DNA of 64,000 bases from the NCBI RefSeq assembly GCF_046054165.1, contig NZ_JBFNXK010000006.1:62001-126000 (forward strand). The letters run 5' to 3'. The position numbers and the translations under genes are program-made. This DNA is from Celerinatantimonas sp046054165 (GTDB lineage Bacteria > Pseudomonadota > Gammaproteobacteria > Enterobacterales > Celerinatantimonadaceae). The notes under the pieces are model-generated. The model worked only from the letters and a program-made list of their open reading frames with translations, was not told the DNA's origin and did no database searches. How positions within the stretch are numbered: the stretch's first letter is position 1; each line of letters starts with the position of its first letter. Below, piece by piece: positions 45,201 to 52,652 of this stretch.

Positions 45201-45881
45201 TACTTTGGTGGTCGGCAACGTGACGCCATCTTCCTCAAAAATCGCAGCCAGCATCGATTTCAGCGTATCCATTTTGCCTTCTTTAGCATGCACGGCACTG
45301 ACCAGTTTTTCGATGTGCCGCAGCCGATGAGGACCACTCACCAGTCCGTATTCAGCCGCAAGCCGACGCAGTCGCAAACTATCCGAATGATTACCACGCA
45401 GCCCGGCAACATCATTCTGAATAATGCTACGATACTCACTCGTGGCACTGATTTTAGGAGAAATCTGCACATCGGGATATTGACGCATCGCAGCCGCCCA
45501 CTGCGCATAAGCTCGAGCGGTTAGCCCTTGCTCACTTTGAATTAAATAGTGCTCACTTTGATAGGGTGCCCCGACAAACCGATACTCCACCCCACCCTCA
45601 CTTTTACGAGTCAACACCACCTGACAGAGACTTTGATCGTCACGCTGATATTCGTAAATGATGTAACTATTTCGATAAGGCAGATAAAATTCATCAAATT
45701 TTTTACGAGTTTTCGGCACCACTCGATTAGGTTGCTCCCCATAAAAAACCGGGATCAATCGTTGCAATGTGGTTTTTCCGGAAGCATTAGTCCCACAAAA
45801 ATTGGTATGTGCATCAACATCAATTTCAACCACCCCGGCCAGGTGGGTATGCAGCAAAATAATGCGGTGTAGCTGTGACAT
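42219..45881 (-). CDS. SMC/MukB-like ATPase of a Mks/Wadjet-type condensin
   Basis: A 1220-residue ABC-type ATPase with a very long coiled coil. The Walker A is GTNASGKTTLQ (about residues 30-40); after it comes a globular part, then glutamine-rich coiled coil from about 260 to 1000, then the C-terminal head with signature-like SSSHGMAYLILCKYLLAF (about 1107-1124). The Walker B is VTIHWPIDEIGTL with Asp1141 and Glu1142. The signature lacks the usual SGG/STG form. Such ATPases organise chromosomes or act as plasmid defence (Wadjet JetC). First gene of a three-gene overlapping operon; no JetD-like gene is seen nearby. AAGGG lies 6 bp before the ATG. Confidence 0.82.
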   Translation of the reverse strand: MSQLHRIILLHTHLAGVVEIDVDAHTNFCGTNASGKTTLQRLIPVFYGEQPNRVVPKTRKKFDEFYLPYRNSYIIYEYQRDDQSLCQVVLTRKSEGGVEYRFVGAPYQSEHYLIQSEQGLTARAYAQWAAAMRQYPDVQISPKISATSEYRSIIQNDVAGLRGNHSDSLRLRRLAAEYGLVSGPHRLRHIEKLVSAVHAKEGKMDTLKSMLAAIFEEDGVTLPTTKVKNTKAREWIQQMRQSMRLEPLQQNFEMLQQLAVQLAGHELQLAQLLPVLEKDYEQQKRLFADAQAQLAQVRDELKKTREQYVTARDVAQAEQSRVDADLQEKTIRLDNLQQRFDDYENQNMPQLQRDSASLPLWRETLEELKEQHHLMLEQHQDIERQLAQRKAKLGDALQRLSEQHRVKTRDLQQQKDALRERQQQKRSDHEHDYQSQRQHLQNQFHQQITDTLSEIAVLESQLNHSSLTPAQLEPLQQAELRLEQLQQNYQSVSRQQARLQQQWQQSRELREKADQALSQMRLSVRQQQQALAQLQTQLTPQEGTLRQLLRQHQPGWEQRFGKVIEASLLERTDLSPQFDDAGETILGVRLDLNVIDAPEYAQDETELTAQLHRAELQLGSLQQKQQHAEKELNQCHENSQLLREQVEQAQWQVTQAEQDIDYAREARDRLRDELQQLNVKNQCKWREQFENARAQQQQIEQRQDKALTALNDDYQAQKLEFQLDWESELQTVDDAIEMLERQLEQKRDSHRAQLQELEQAFNEELSDKGVDPSRIAQSKQRQQQLQTQIESVAARLDELVQWQRFMELDWQQYRPKLLEEETQLKQMQRQCVSQLEHLHSDFTQQRQRLDERKEQCQNELHYAESWVQQLTPLLTKLRVLDLAPAQQSLAAGSDLTERMSRASETLASRSQLEKQLRDQLEQFELLLSKDAGVEFLDRLDYEKRKLPENSPLRASLHILGNLLHILRDQQRQLLEMGENIGGDLKKFFIVFRDINQRIARQSKRLSDAVADDLTLEGIERSEVKIISTIDELGFWEPLKHFANLYDEWSQSGKALPSDAYLDALADVVELLRANEQYQMESLLRLELHLRESGSELVIKNDRQLLESSSHGMAYLILCKYLLAFTRLMRGDAVVTIHWPIDEIGTLAYHNVEKLFQACSDNQIIIVGAFPNPESDVLMLFSHRYLLAVNQQDPTQRQLKRIQPKLSPLAQTLAQTMEIPS

Positions 45882-46674
45882 GCAAGCCCTTACTTATTCA
45901 TAAATTTTTTAATGGGAGCACCCCATAGATGAGACGAACAGGATCAACCCGTGATCTGACTAACCACTCAGAGTCATCCGTGCAGCCCCCAATACAAAAA
46001 GGCTTTTGATCCGTGATGACTTAATCTCGCCTACCACACTTTCGGACACAGCAATCTTCAGATTACCTGCGGATTTTAATGCAGCGTCACAGACCCCAGT
46101 TTTGTTCAAAATGCGTTGTATTTGAACAAAGACTCAACCATAAAAGATCAGCAGATCCTAGCACTTATTATTCATGGTTCCCTATAAAACGCCAGTAAGT
46201 TACATCATGAAAGGTTAAAATCGAAGCGAAAAATCCAATAGGCAGAAATATGGAAGGATTAAATTTAGCGAATTCTTATCGCTCTTATTCACGACGTCGT
46301 GAACATACAAAATATCTCATCTAGTGATGCGATCCGATGAGTCATAATAGGACTATATTGGCAAAGCTGCACAGTATTACCTACAGTCAACCTAATCTGT
46401 ATGAATATTTATCAGATTCATTTTATCAGTCATTTAAATCGATTATTAAATAATCGCTATTATGCGATATAATTTATTCACCTCAAGATATGTTTTTATA
46501 TATTTTAAATAGCCATGTGATAAATATATAATCAATTTTAAAGTTGAATACCTGATAAAAATAAAGGGTAAACCGATGATAATCTCTATATTATGACTTA
46601 AATAAGGCTTATTAATGTTAAAATTATAACCATTATTCAGCTATTCCCAACCACCGAATACCCTTTTGAATCAT
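45882..46674. other. Intergenic region upstream of the SMC-like operon
   Basis: About 790 bp, AT-rich in its right half. A minus-strand frame open for 58 codons between stops (45960-46133) reads GVCDAALKSAGNLKIAVSES and RIKSLFVLGAARMTLSG but has no ATG; it may be a remnant. Promoter for the SMC operon expected here but not fixed. Confidence 0.35.
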
Positions 46675-47520
46675 TTAGGCAATTTGTCGAACCGGGGCAG
46701 ACTGATTAAAAAATGTCAGTAATTCTCTTCCAACCGCTTCAGAGGACTCTTTACTTTCCAGATCGAGAAAATGTCCCGCCTGAGGAATACCACAAAAACG
46801 ACAATTTTTGAGATAATCTCCCATCACTTTAATATCTTCTAACGTCGTGTACTCGTCTTTTTCACCATTAATAAACAGTAGTGGAATATCAATTTTATCA
46901 AACATAGAGACATAATCCTGATGGTCCAGTTTCATGATCTGTTCAATATGGAAGATAACCTGTGCATACGTTTCTTCACTCAGCTGACAAAGATGACGGT
47001 AGTTAACCCGTTTCAATGCCCGAGGTAGATACTTACCGATTTCCTGATTCAAAAGTTCAGATGAAGCTTCAAATTGATGGTTTTCCATCAATGCCTTAGC
47101 ACGTATCACATAGCTATACATCGCTTTATTCAACCTCGTTGAAAAGGCCGTAATAACAGCCCGTTTAATCGAACTGGGTCGATGTGACAATGTCATCAAT
47201 GATGCCAGTCCTCCCCATGAAACGGATATAAGATTATCAGGCTGATAGTGCTCAATTAACTCTTCAAGAATCGCAACTTCATCTTTTTTAGTAATCAATT
47301 TCAGCCCCGGATTATGAGGTGCAGAATTACCAATAAAAGGAAGATCAAATAAGATTAAATTCATTTTATCTTTTAAATTACGAACTGTCGCAGAAAAAGA
47401 TGCTGTCGTTGACATGGCTCCGTTGACTAAAATAGCGCTCTCTTTTGCCATAGGGCTATAGTAACATTCAACGTATATATTTCCTTTACTACTTTTAAAT
47501 ATTTCAGTGTAATTAGCCAT
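46675..47520 (-). CDS. rhlA: RhlA-like alpha/beta hydrolase (3-(3-hydroxyalkanoyloxy)alkanoate synthase type)
   Basis: A 281-residue alpha/beta hydrolase strongly resembling Pseudomonas RhlA, which joins two beta-hydroxyacyl chains from acyl-carrier protein into the lipid part of rhamnolipids. Shared blocks: ILVNGAMSTTASFSATVR, LILFDLPFIGNSAPHNPG, LITKKDEVAILEELIEHY, the nucleophile SVSWGG and the catalytic His in AGHFLDLES. The acid is probably the Asp in GEKDEYT. No rhlB or rhlC is adjacent, so the product may be the free lipid, a wetting agent for surface motility as in some non-Pseudomonas species. Monocistronic. Confidence 0.85.
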   Translation of the reverse strand: MANYTEIFKSSKGNIYVECYYSPMAKESAILVNGAMSTTASFSATVRNLKDKMNLILFDLPFIGNSAPHNPGLKLITKKDEVAILEELIEHYQPDNLISVSWGGLASLMTLSHRPSSIKRAVITAFSTRLNKAMYSYVIRAKALMENHQFEASSELLNQEIGKYLPRALKRVNYRHLCQLSEETYAQVIFHIEQIMKLDHQDYVSMFDKIDIPLLFINGEKDEYTTLEDIKVMGDYLKNCRFCGIPQAGHFLDLESKESSEAVGRELLTFFNQSAPVRQIA

Positions 47521-48328
47521 GATTCCGTTCCTATTTTATTCATCTTTGAATGGAAAGTGATCATTAATTAAACACCCAGTTGACCTTTGGGTATTTAATA
47601 TATCTTGATAGATGTAGAGCAAAAGCAAAGCGGGAAATCCCTTTGCAGATATAAGAGCTTTTCCTATCTCACGGCAGATAGTAACATACTAATCAATTAT
47701 AATTAACCATTAAATCATTAGTTTTTGATAAAAAGATCATTATAATATTCTACAAATCGCCTCCTAATGGGGGAGTCAAGCAGAATAAAATAATTATAGC
47801 GCTGTATATCCCTCTTTATATTGTGTCAATTCCATTATTCATCCGAACAATATAGTGGAGCATATTGCTTCAACTTTGCATTCGTTATGACGCTTAACCG
47901 GCATCCGATCAATCTTATAAAAGAGACAGATTTATTTTTCAAAAATAATGGCTTTATCATCAATCGACACACACTCAATCAATCGTTCTATCCCACCCCA
48001 ATAGACCTCACTCACATGCAGTCCAAAAGCCGAGGGGGAAATTAACCCCCAAGGCAAATTCAGAATTTGAATGGATTTAGGTACAAGGATCTCCTTATGA
48101 TTTGTAATCGATTACACTTTAATTTGTGATCTACGTTTATTTTTTTACATCCTATTTAACAGAACCTGTCTTAAACACATTATTATTGCAACACAGTTCA
48201 ATAATTTGGTCAGAATCCATTGTCATCTGGATTCTGAGTCTGCAGATTAGTATACGAAATATCAGTATTTCTAGTTCAAACAGGGCGACAGAGTAAGGAT
48301 GTTGCTATCAACACGTCCAGGAGATCTT
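47521..48328. other. Intergenic region between rhlA-like gene and chemoreceptor gene
   Basis: About 800 bp between divergent genes. It holds the palindrome at 48103-48116 and a short plus-strand frame (47821-48045) that I do not trust as a gene. AT-rich near the rhlA-like start. No lux-box-like site found by eye. Confidence 0.35.
48103..48116. promoter_or_regulatory. LacI/GalR-type operator palindrome
   Basis: TGTAATCGATTACA is a perfect 14-bp palindrome with the central CG step typical of LacI/GalR-family operators. It lies about 215 bp upstream of the chemoreceptor start. No LacI-family gene is in the window. Confidence 0.55.
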
Positions 48329-49939
48329 ATGGGTGCCATCTACCGTCGATTCAGACTCACCACTCTCATTTCATTACAAAGTGGCGTTATCATTTTAGTC
48401 CTTCTTTTAGGTGCTTTAGTGGCAACGTATACACTGACGAATAAAATTGAAAGTTATGAGAAAATGACGCTAGTACGTCAGGTTACCGTCATCGGTCATG
48501 TAGCCACAAAAATGTCCGGTAACTTTATCGCTCTGAAATATCTAATCAATGCGGCTCGTTGGGGTAAAGATAACTCCGGTTATTACGTATTGGTTGATGG
48601 AAAAAGCGGGCGGATCTTAATTGATCCTCACGATCATAAAAAAGAAGGAAAGGTGATCGAATCAATCCAACTGACCAGCCATGAAACGCTGCAACAAGCC
48701 ATTGCCGAAGTAAGCCAAACGAACCAACCTCGTTTAGTTGAATACATGATGTTGAATCCACTCACTCAGAAAAAAGAACCAAAGGTCTCTTATCTCTACC
48801 CGGTCAATCAAGATCAACCGGTATTAATCGGTGGATCATTTTTAAGCACCTCAAATCAGTTATCCAAACGGCTTACCATTGGGATTTTTTCCATCATCGG
48901 AGCTTGTTGCCTCTTTCTGTTAATCAGTATTTTCGGAATTTCCCGACATATCCGGCAACGCATTAAAGGGTTAAAATTCGGTATTGCTCAGGTAACCGAT
49001 GGCAAATTCACCCAATCAACACAGCTTCAGGGGAAAGATGAATTTGCAACGCTGGCCCAATATCTGGATCAGGGTCGCCAAAAACTCAATGATTTGATGC
49101 AAGAACAAGTTCTCATGGGGGAACATGTGACCCAAGCATCGGAACAGATTGATCAACGTCTGAATCAAGCTACCCAGAAAACTAACGAGTTGCTTCATCA
49201 AACCGACCAGCTACAGCAAGCCATGCAACAAATCTTAGAAGGCGTGGGTGAAATTCAGGATAACACTCGTGATACGTCAGAACAGGCCCAACAGACTTTC
49301 CAGGAAAGTCAAAGTGGACAGTCGCAGCTAAAAGAAGGGGTTGAGTTTATGACCCGCTTGCATGAACAGCTCGGGCATAGCCAAGAAGCGATCGAATCGG
49401 TGAATAATGGTGTGACTACGATCCAGTCCATCGTATCAACGATTGCCCAGATCTCCGAACAAACCAACTTGTTAGCCCTGAATGCAGCCATTGAATCAGC
49501 TCGGGCCGGTGAACACGGACGCGGTTTTGCCGTTGTCGCCGACGAAGTGCGTCAGCTGGCATCCCGAACTCAACAAGCTACCGAGCAAATAGCCCAAATG
49601 ATCCAAGAATTGCAAACCCAAGCCGACGAAGCCGTTTCCGGTAGTCAGCAAGGTATTGCGATTGCGAGTGATTGCTTACAAGTGATTGATAAAACAGGTG
49701 AACGTTTCAGTACGATCCTTTCCGGTGTCAACGATTTACGAGAACGGAACGGAAACATCGCTGAAGCAACCACCCAACAATCCCAAATATGCCAAGATAT
49801 GAGCAGTTATGTGCATTCATCGAATCAGCATCTTGATATGCTCAATGAAAATCTTCAGGAGATTGCACTCAATAGTAAATCCCTGAAAGAACAGACCCAT
49901 CAGCTCGATCAAACGATGTCTCATTTTGAACTTTGCTAA
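48329..49939 (+). CDS. Methyl-accepting chemotaxis protein with Cache-type sensor
   Basis: A 536-residue chemoreceptor. Start at 48329, with AGGAG 6 bp upstream; an ATG 10 codons earlier is weaker. TM1 (about 17-38) contains VIILVLLLGALVAT; the periplasmic part to about 180 has a single-Cache look (GYYVLVDGKSGRILIDPH). TM2 contains IIGACCLFLLISIFG. HAMP-like region, then the signalling tip QISEQTNLLALNAAIESARA and FAVVADEVRQLASRTQQAT. No C-terminal CheR tether pentapeptide (ends SHFELC). Ligand unknown; the upstream LacI-type operator suggests sugar-linked control. Confidence 0.93.
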   Translation: MGAIYRRFRLTTLISLQSGVIILVLLLGALVATYTLTNKIESYEKMTLVRQVTVIGHVATKMSGNFIALKYLINAARWGKDNSGYYVLVDGKSGRILIDPHDHKKEGKVIESIQLTSHETLQQAIAEVSQTNQPRLVEYMMLNPLTQKKEPKVSYLYPVNQDQPVLIGGSFLSTSNQLSKRLTIGIFSIIGACCLFLLISIFGISRHIRQRIKGLKFGIAQVTDGKFTQSTQLQGKDEFATLAQYLDQGRQKLNDLMQEQVLMGEHVTQASEQIDQRLNQATQKTNELLHQTDQLQQAMQQILEGVGEIQDNTRDTSEQAQQTFQESQSGQSQLKEGVEFMTRLHEQLGHSQEAIESVNNGVTTIQSIVSTIAQISEQTNLLALNAAIESARAGEHGRGFAVVADEVRQLASRTQQATEQIAQMIQELQTQADEAVSGSQQGIAIASDCLQVIDKTGERFSTILSGVNDLRERNGNIAEATTQQSQICQDMSSYVHSSNQHLDMLNENLQEIALNSKSLKEQTHQLDQTMSHFELC

Positions 49940-49969
49940 CATCGAGACGATTTCGTTGATGCCATGAAC

Positions 49970-49997
49970 AACAGGCCCGATTTCGGGCCTGTTTTAA
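49970..49997 (+). terminator. Terminator after chemoreceptor gene
   Basis: AACAGGCCCGA / TCGGGCCTGTT, a perfect 11-bp stem with a 2-base spacer and following TTTTA. It lies 31 bp after the stop and may serve the convergent puuE gene as well. Confidence 0.85.
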
Positions 49998-50023
49998 TTT
50001 AAATGTAAGATAAATAGCTGAGA

Positions 50024-50953
50024 TTATTCAGGACAATATGGATGATGTTTTCGCCAATGCTCAGCAATCTCAATCCGCTGGGCCACCCAAACATCCGGTT
50101 TACTCTGAATATAATCGAGGAACATCTGCAATGCTTTAAAACGCGAAGGTTTACCGGTAATCCGGCAATGTAAACCCACGGACATCATTTTTGGTGTCTG
50201 CTCACCTTCACGATACAGGCAATCAAAACTATCTTTAAGATACGAGAAAAACTCATCAGCATGGCTAAAGCCATAGGGTGAAAAGTAACGCATGTCATTA
50301 TTATCTAGCGTATAAGGCACAACTAAATGGGCTTTATCTTCACCATTTTCCCGATAAGGCATCCAAAAAGGCAGATCATCTGCATAGCTGTCAGAGTCGT
50401 AACTAAAACCACCTTGTTCTAAAACAAGCTGCCGTGTATTCGGGGAATCACGCCCGGTATACCATCCCAAAGGATGGTTTCCTAACAGTTGCTGGTAGAT
50501 GGCCAGCGCTTCGCGCATCTGTTCCCGTTCCTCTTCAATCGGCATATTCTGATAGTGGATCCATTTAAGACCGTGGCCACAAATATCATGCCCTTGTTCA
50601 ATCAGGGCTGCAGTAACATCTGGGTTACGCTGAAGGGCACTCGCAATGGCAAAAACGGTTAAGGGTAATTTCCGACGCTGAAATTCATTTAAAATTCGCC
50701 ACACGCCCGCCCGAGACCCATAATCATACAGGGATTCCATACTCAAATGGCGATCAGGATACGCTTCGGCTCCAAACATCTCCGATAAAAACGTTTCACT
50801 GTGACTGTCCCCATGCTGCACTGAATTTTCGCCGCCTTCTTCGTAATTCATTACAAACTGGACTGCGATACGAGCGTTTCCTGGCCAACAGACCTGCGGC
50901 AATTGCTGAGCATAACCGACATAATCACGCGCATTTGAAAACTGAATCGACAT
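50024..50953 (-). CDS. puuE: Allantoinase PuuE (polysaccharide deacetylase fold)
   Basis: A 309-residue metal-independent allantoinase of the PuuE type, which opens allantoin to allantoate. Hallmarks include ARDYVGYAQQLPQVCWPG, VMNYEEGGENSV, YGSRAGVWRILNEF, DICGHGLKWIHYQ and GWYTGRDSPNTR. The neighbours (racemase, permease, GntR regulator) match allantoin or hydantoin catabolism. It follows the racemase by 12 bp on the same strand. Confidence 0.93.
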   Translation of the reverse strand: MSIQFSNARDYVGYAQQLPQVCWPGNARIAVQFVMNYEEGGENSVQHGDSHSETFLSEMFGAEAYPDRHLSMESLYDYGSRAGVWRILNEFQRRKLPLTVFAIASALQRNPDVTAALIEQGHDICGHGLKWIHYQNMPIEEEREQMREALAIYQQLLGNHPLGWYTGRDSPNTRQLVLEQGGFSYDSDSYADDLPFWMPYRENGEDKAHLVVPYTLDNNDMRYFSPYGFSHADEFFSYLKDSFDCLYREGEQTPKMMSVGLHCRITGKPSRFKALQMFLDYIQSKPDVWVAQRIEIAEHWRKHHPYCPE

Positions 50954-50965
50954 CTTGATAACTCC

Positions 50966-51697
50966 TTAACGCTGGCTCCAATGTTGATAGCGTCCTTTGA
51001 ATAACTTCGGATATGGCGCACCATATTGGCCAGACTTGGCAATAGATAAACCTAATTGAGACAATGATTCGGCCAACTTAACCGCTGCGCATACCCCATC
51101 GATCACCGGAACGCCCAATGTTCCCGACAGTTCTCCAGCCAAATAAGCCATTCCGGCACAGCCCAATACAATCGCCTCGGCGCCTTCGGCTAGGGCTCGC
51201 CGACAATCACTGAGCAATAGCTCATAATGCTCACCGGATAACTGCTCCAGATCGAGTACCGCTAAATCACTGGCATAAATCCCACTGCACTGTTGCTCAA
51301 ACCCATAGCGACCTAGCAAATGTTCTGCGGTCGCAATAGTGCGTTTCATGGTCGTCACCACCGCAAACCGATAGCTCACCAAAGTGGCCAAATGAAATGC
51401 AGCCTCAGCGATCCCGATCACCGGTACCGATGCTATTTCACGGGCAGCATCTAAACCGGGATCACCAAAACAAGCAATGATATGGGCATCGACGGCTAAG
51501 GTTTCAGCTTTTTGGATCTCATCTAATAAAGCCGCTGACGCAATCACTTCGTCACGAGCACACTCAATGGATAAAGGTCCATGTTCGGGTTCCCGCGGGA
51601 GGATTACCGTTGATGGCAGCGCAACCGCTTTGGCCGCTTCGGCCATCTGTAACGTCATGGCCTGACACGTATTCGGATTAAGTAAGTGGATCTGCAT
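50966..51697 (-). CDS. hpxA: Allantoin/hydantoin racemase (Asp/Glu racemase family)
   Basis: A 243-residue cofactor-independent racemase. MQIHLLNPNTCQAMT is typical of the HyuE/HpxA group; the two catalytic cysteines are Cys76 (IIACFGDPGLDAAR) and Cys180 (IVLGCAGMAYLA). It would interconvert R- and S-allantoin for PuuE, as HpxA does in Klebsiella, or substituted hydantoins. Placed 12 bp before puuE and 12 bp after the GntR gene, so one operon. Confidence 0.88.
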   Translation of the reverse strand: MQIHLLNPNTCQAMTLQMAEAAKAVALPSTVILPREPEHGPLSIECARDEVIASAALLDEIQKAETLAVDAHIIACFGDPGLDAAREIASVPVIGIAEAAFHLATLVSYRFAVVTTMKRTIATAEHLLGRYGFEQQCSGIYASDLAVLDLEQLSGEHYELLLSDCRRALAEGAEAIVLGCAGMAYLAGELSGTLGVPVIDGVCAAVKLAESLSQLGLSIAKSGQYGAPYPKLFKGRYQHWSQR

Positions 51698-51708
51698 GAG
51701 ATCTCCAA

Positions 51709-52380
51709 TCAGTTCAAGGGCTGGAAAATTTTCTGAAAATCGACACCGGTGACAGCGGTATCCTTAAACTGGAGAGACTGCTTAATCGCCTGTAGATGGC
51801 GATCCATCCATTGTATCGAGGGGGCAATCTGTTTGGCTTCCAGCATATGTAATAATTCATGATGGCAGCCGCAGTCACATCCCACACTATGTCGGGAGCC
51901 ATAAACAGCCACCACCAATGATGAACGATAAGCTAACTGCCGTACAAAATCCGCCATCACTAAATTGCCGGATAATGCAGCTAGTTCAATATGAAACTGT
52001 GCGGTCAAATCAATCTGAACCGCCAAGTCACTCCGTAATTCCGGATCATTTTCCTGCTCAACAATCCGCACCAGACGACTGTATCCCCGGGGACTCCAAT
52101 TCTGAATCACCCCTTCAATCAATAACGGTTCCACCATAATACGGCTGTCAATCACCTGCCGCGCTTCGTCTACCGAAGGCCGGGCAACATGCGCCCCTTT
52201 GTTTGGCTCAATCGTGACAAACTTCTCCAAGGCCAGTCGCTGTAACACTTTACGAACACCCGTCCGGCTAATCTGGAATGTTTCGGCCAGCTTATCTTCT
52301 GGCAACCGCAACCCCGGAGCCAACTGATGTTCGACAATAGCTTTCAGCATCTGTTGATAGATTTGTTGATCTCGTTTCAT
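51709..52380 (-). CDS. GntR/FCD transcriptional regulator of the allantoin cluster (HpxS-like)
   Basis: A GntR regulator of about 223 residues if it starts at 52380 (MKRDQQIYQQML). The longest frame reaches 52422 but would include the operator palindrome. N-terminal winged helix: LRLPEDKLAETFQISRTGVR and KFVTIEPNKGAHVARPS. The C-terminal FCD domain has the metal-site style histidines (FHIELAALSGN, CGCHHELLHM). It is divergent from the NCS1 permease; matching ATTGTATACAAT palindromes lie at both gene starts, so it probably represses both directions. Confidence 0.85.
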   Translation of the reverse strand: MKRDQQIYQQMLKAIVEHQLAPGLRLPEDKLAETFQISRTGVRKVLQRLALEKFVTIEPNKGAHVARPSVDEARQVIDSRIMVEPLLIEGVIQNWSPRGYSRLVRIVEQENDPELRSDLAVQIDLTAQFHIELAALSGNLVMADFVRQLAYRSSLVVAVYGSRHSVGCDCGCHHELLHMLEAKQIAPSIQWMDRHLQAIKQSLQFKDTAVTGVDFQKIFQPLN

Positions 52381-52411
52381 ACTGTTCAGACAATTTCGTA
52401 CGATAAACATC

Positions 52412-52423
52412 ATTGTATACAAT
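52412..52423. promoter_or_regulatory. ATTGTATACAAT operator, regulator side
   Basis: Perfect 12-bp palindrome at the upstream edge of the GntR-regulator coding region, identical to one at 52622-52633. Likely autoregulatory site of the GntR protein. Confidence 0.7.
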
Positions 52424-52621
52424 TAAAAGTCATTTAGGCTATCAAAGATTGCTACAAATTCATTTTCCCCTCATAGCTAGAAGATAAAGCACAAAAAAAG
52501 CGCATTACGGGATGCATTTTGCTCTAGTTTTGTGCAAAACATAATGACCATTCTCTGGTAAAAAACAATATTATCTTAATTATCAATCTATTATAAACAT
52601 GGCATCAAGATTGTATAAATT

Positions 52622-52633
52622 ATTGTATACAAT
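52622..52633. promoter_or_regulatory. ATTGTATACAAT operator, permease side
   Basis: Perfect palindrome 19 bp upstream of the permease ATG, with a partial copy ATTGTATAAAT at 52611-52621. Repressor binding here would cover the start of transcription or the ribosome site. Confidence 0.75.
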
Positions 52634-52652
52634 CTTAAAAAGGATTTGGATC

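Noticed and set aside
43016..45872. Several long plus-strand frames opposite the SMC-like ATPase
   Set aside because: They mirror a glutamine-rich coiled coil on the other strand, have no ribosome sites and no family features.
47821..48045. 74-codon plus-strand frame between rhlA-like and chemoreceptor genes
   Set aside because: No ribosome site, no recognisable motif, unusual composition and position within a promoter region.
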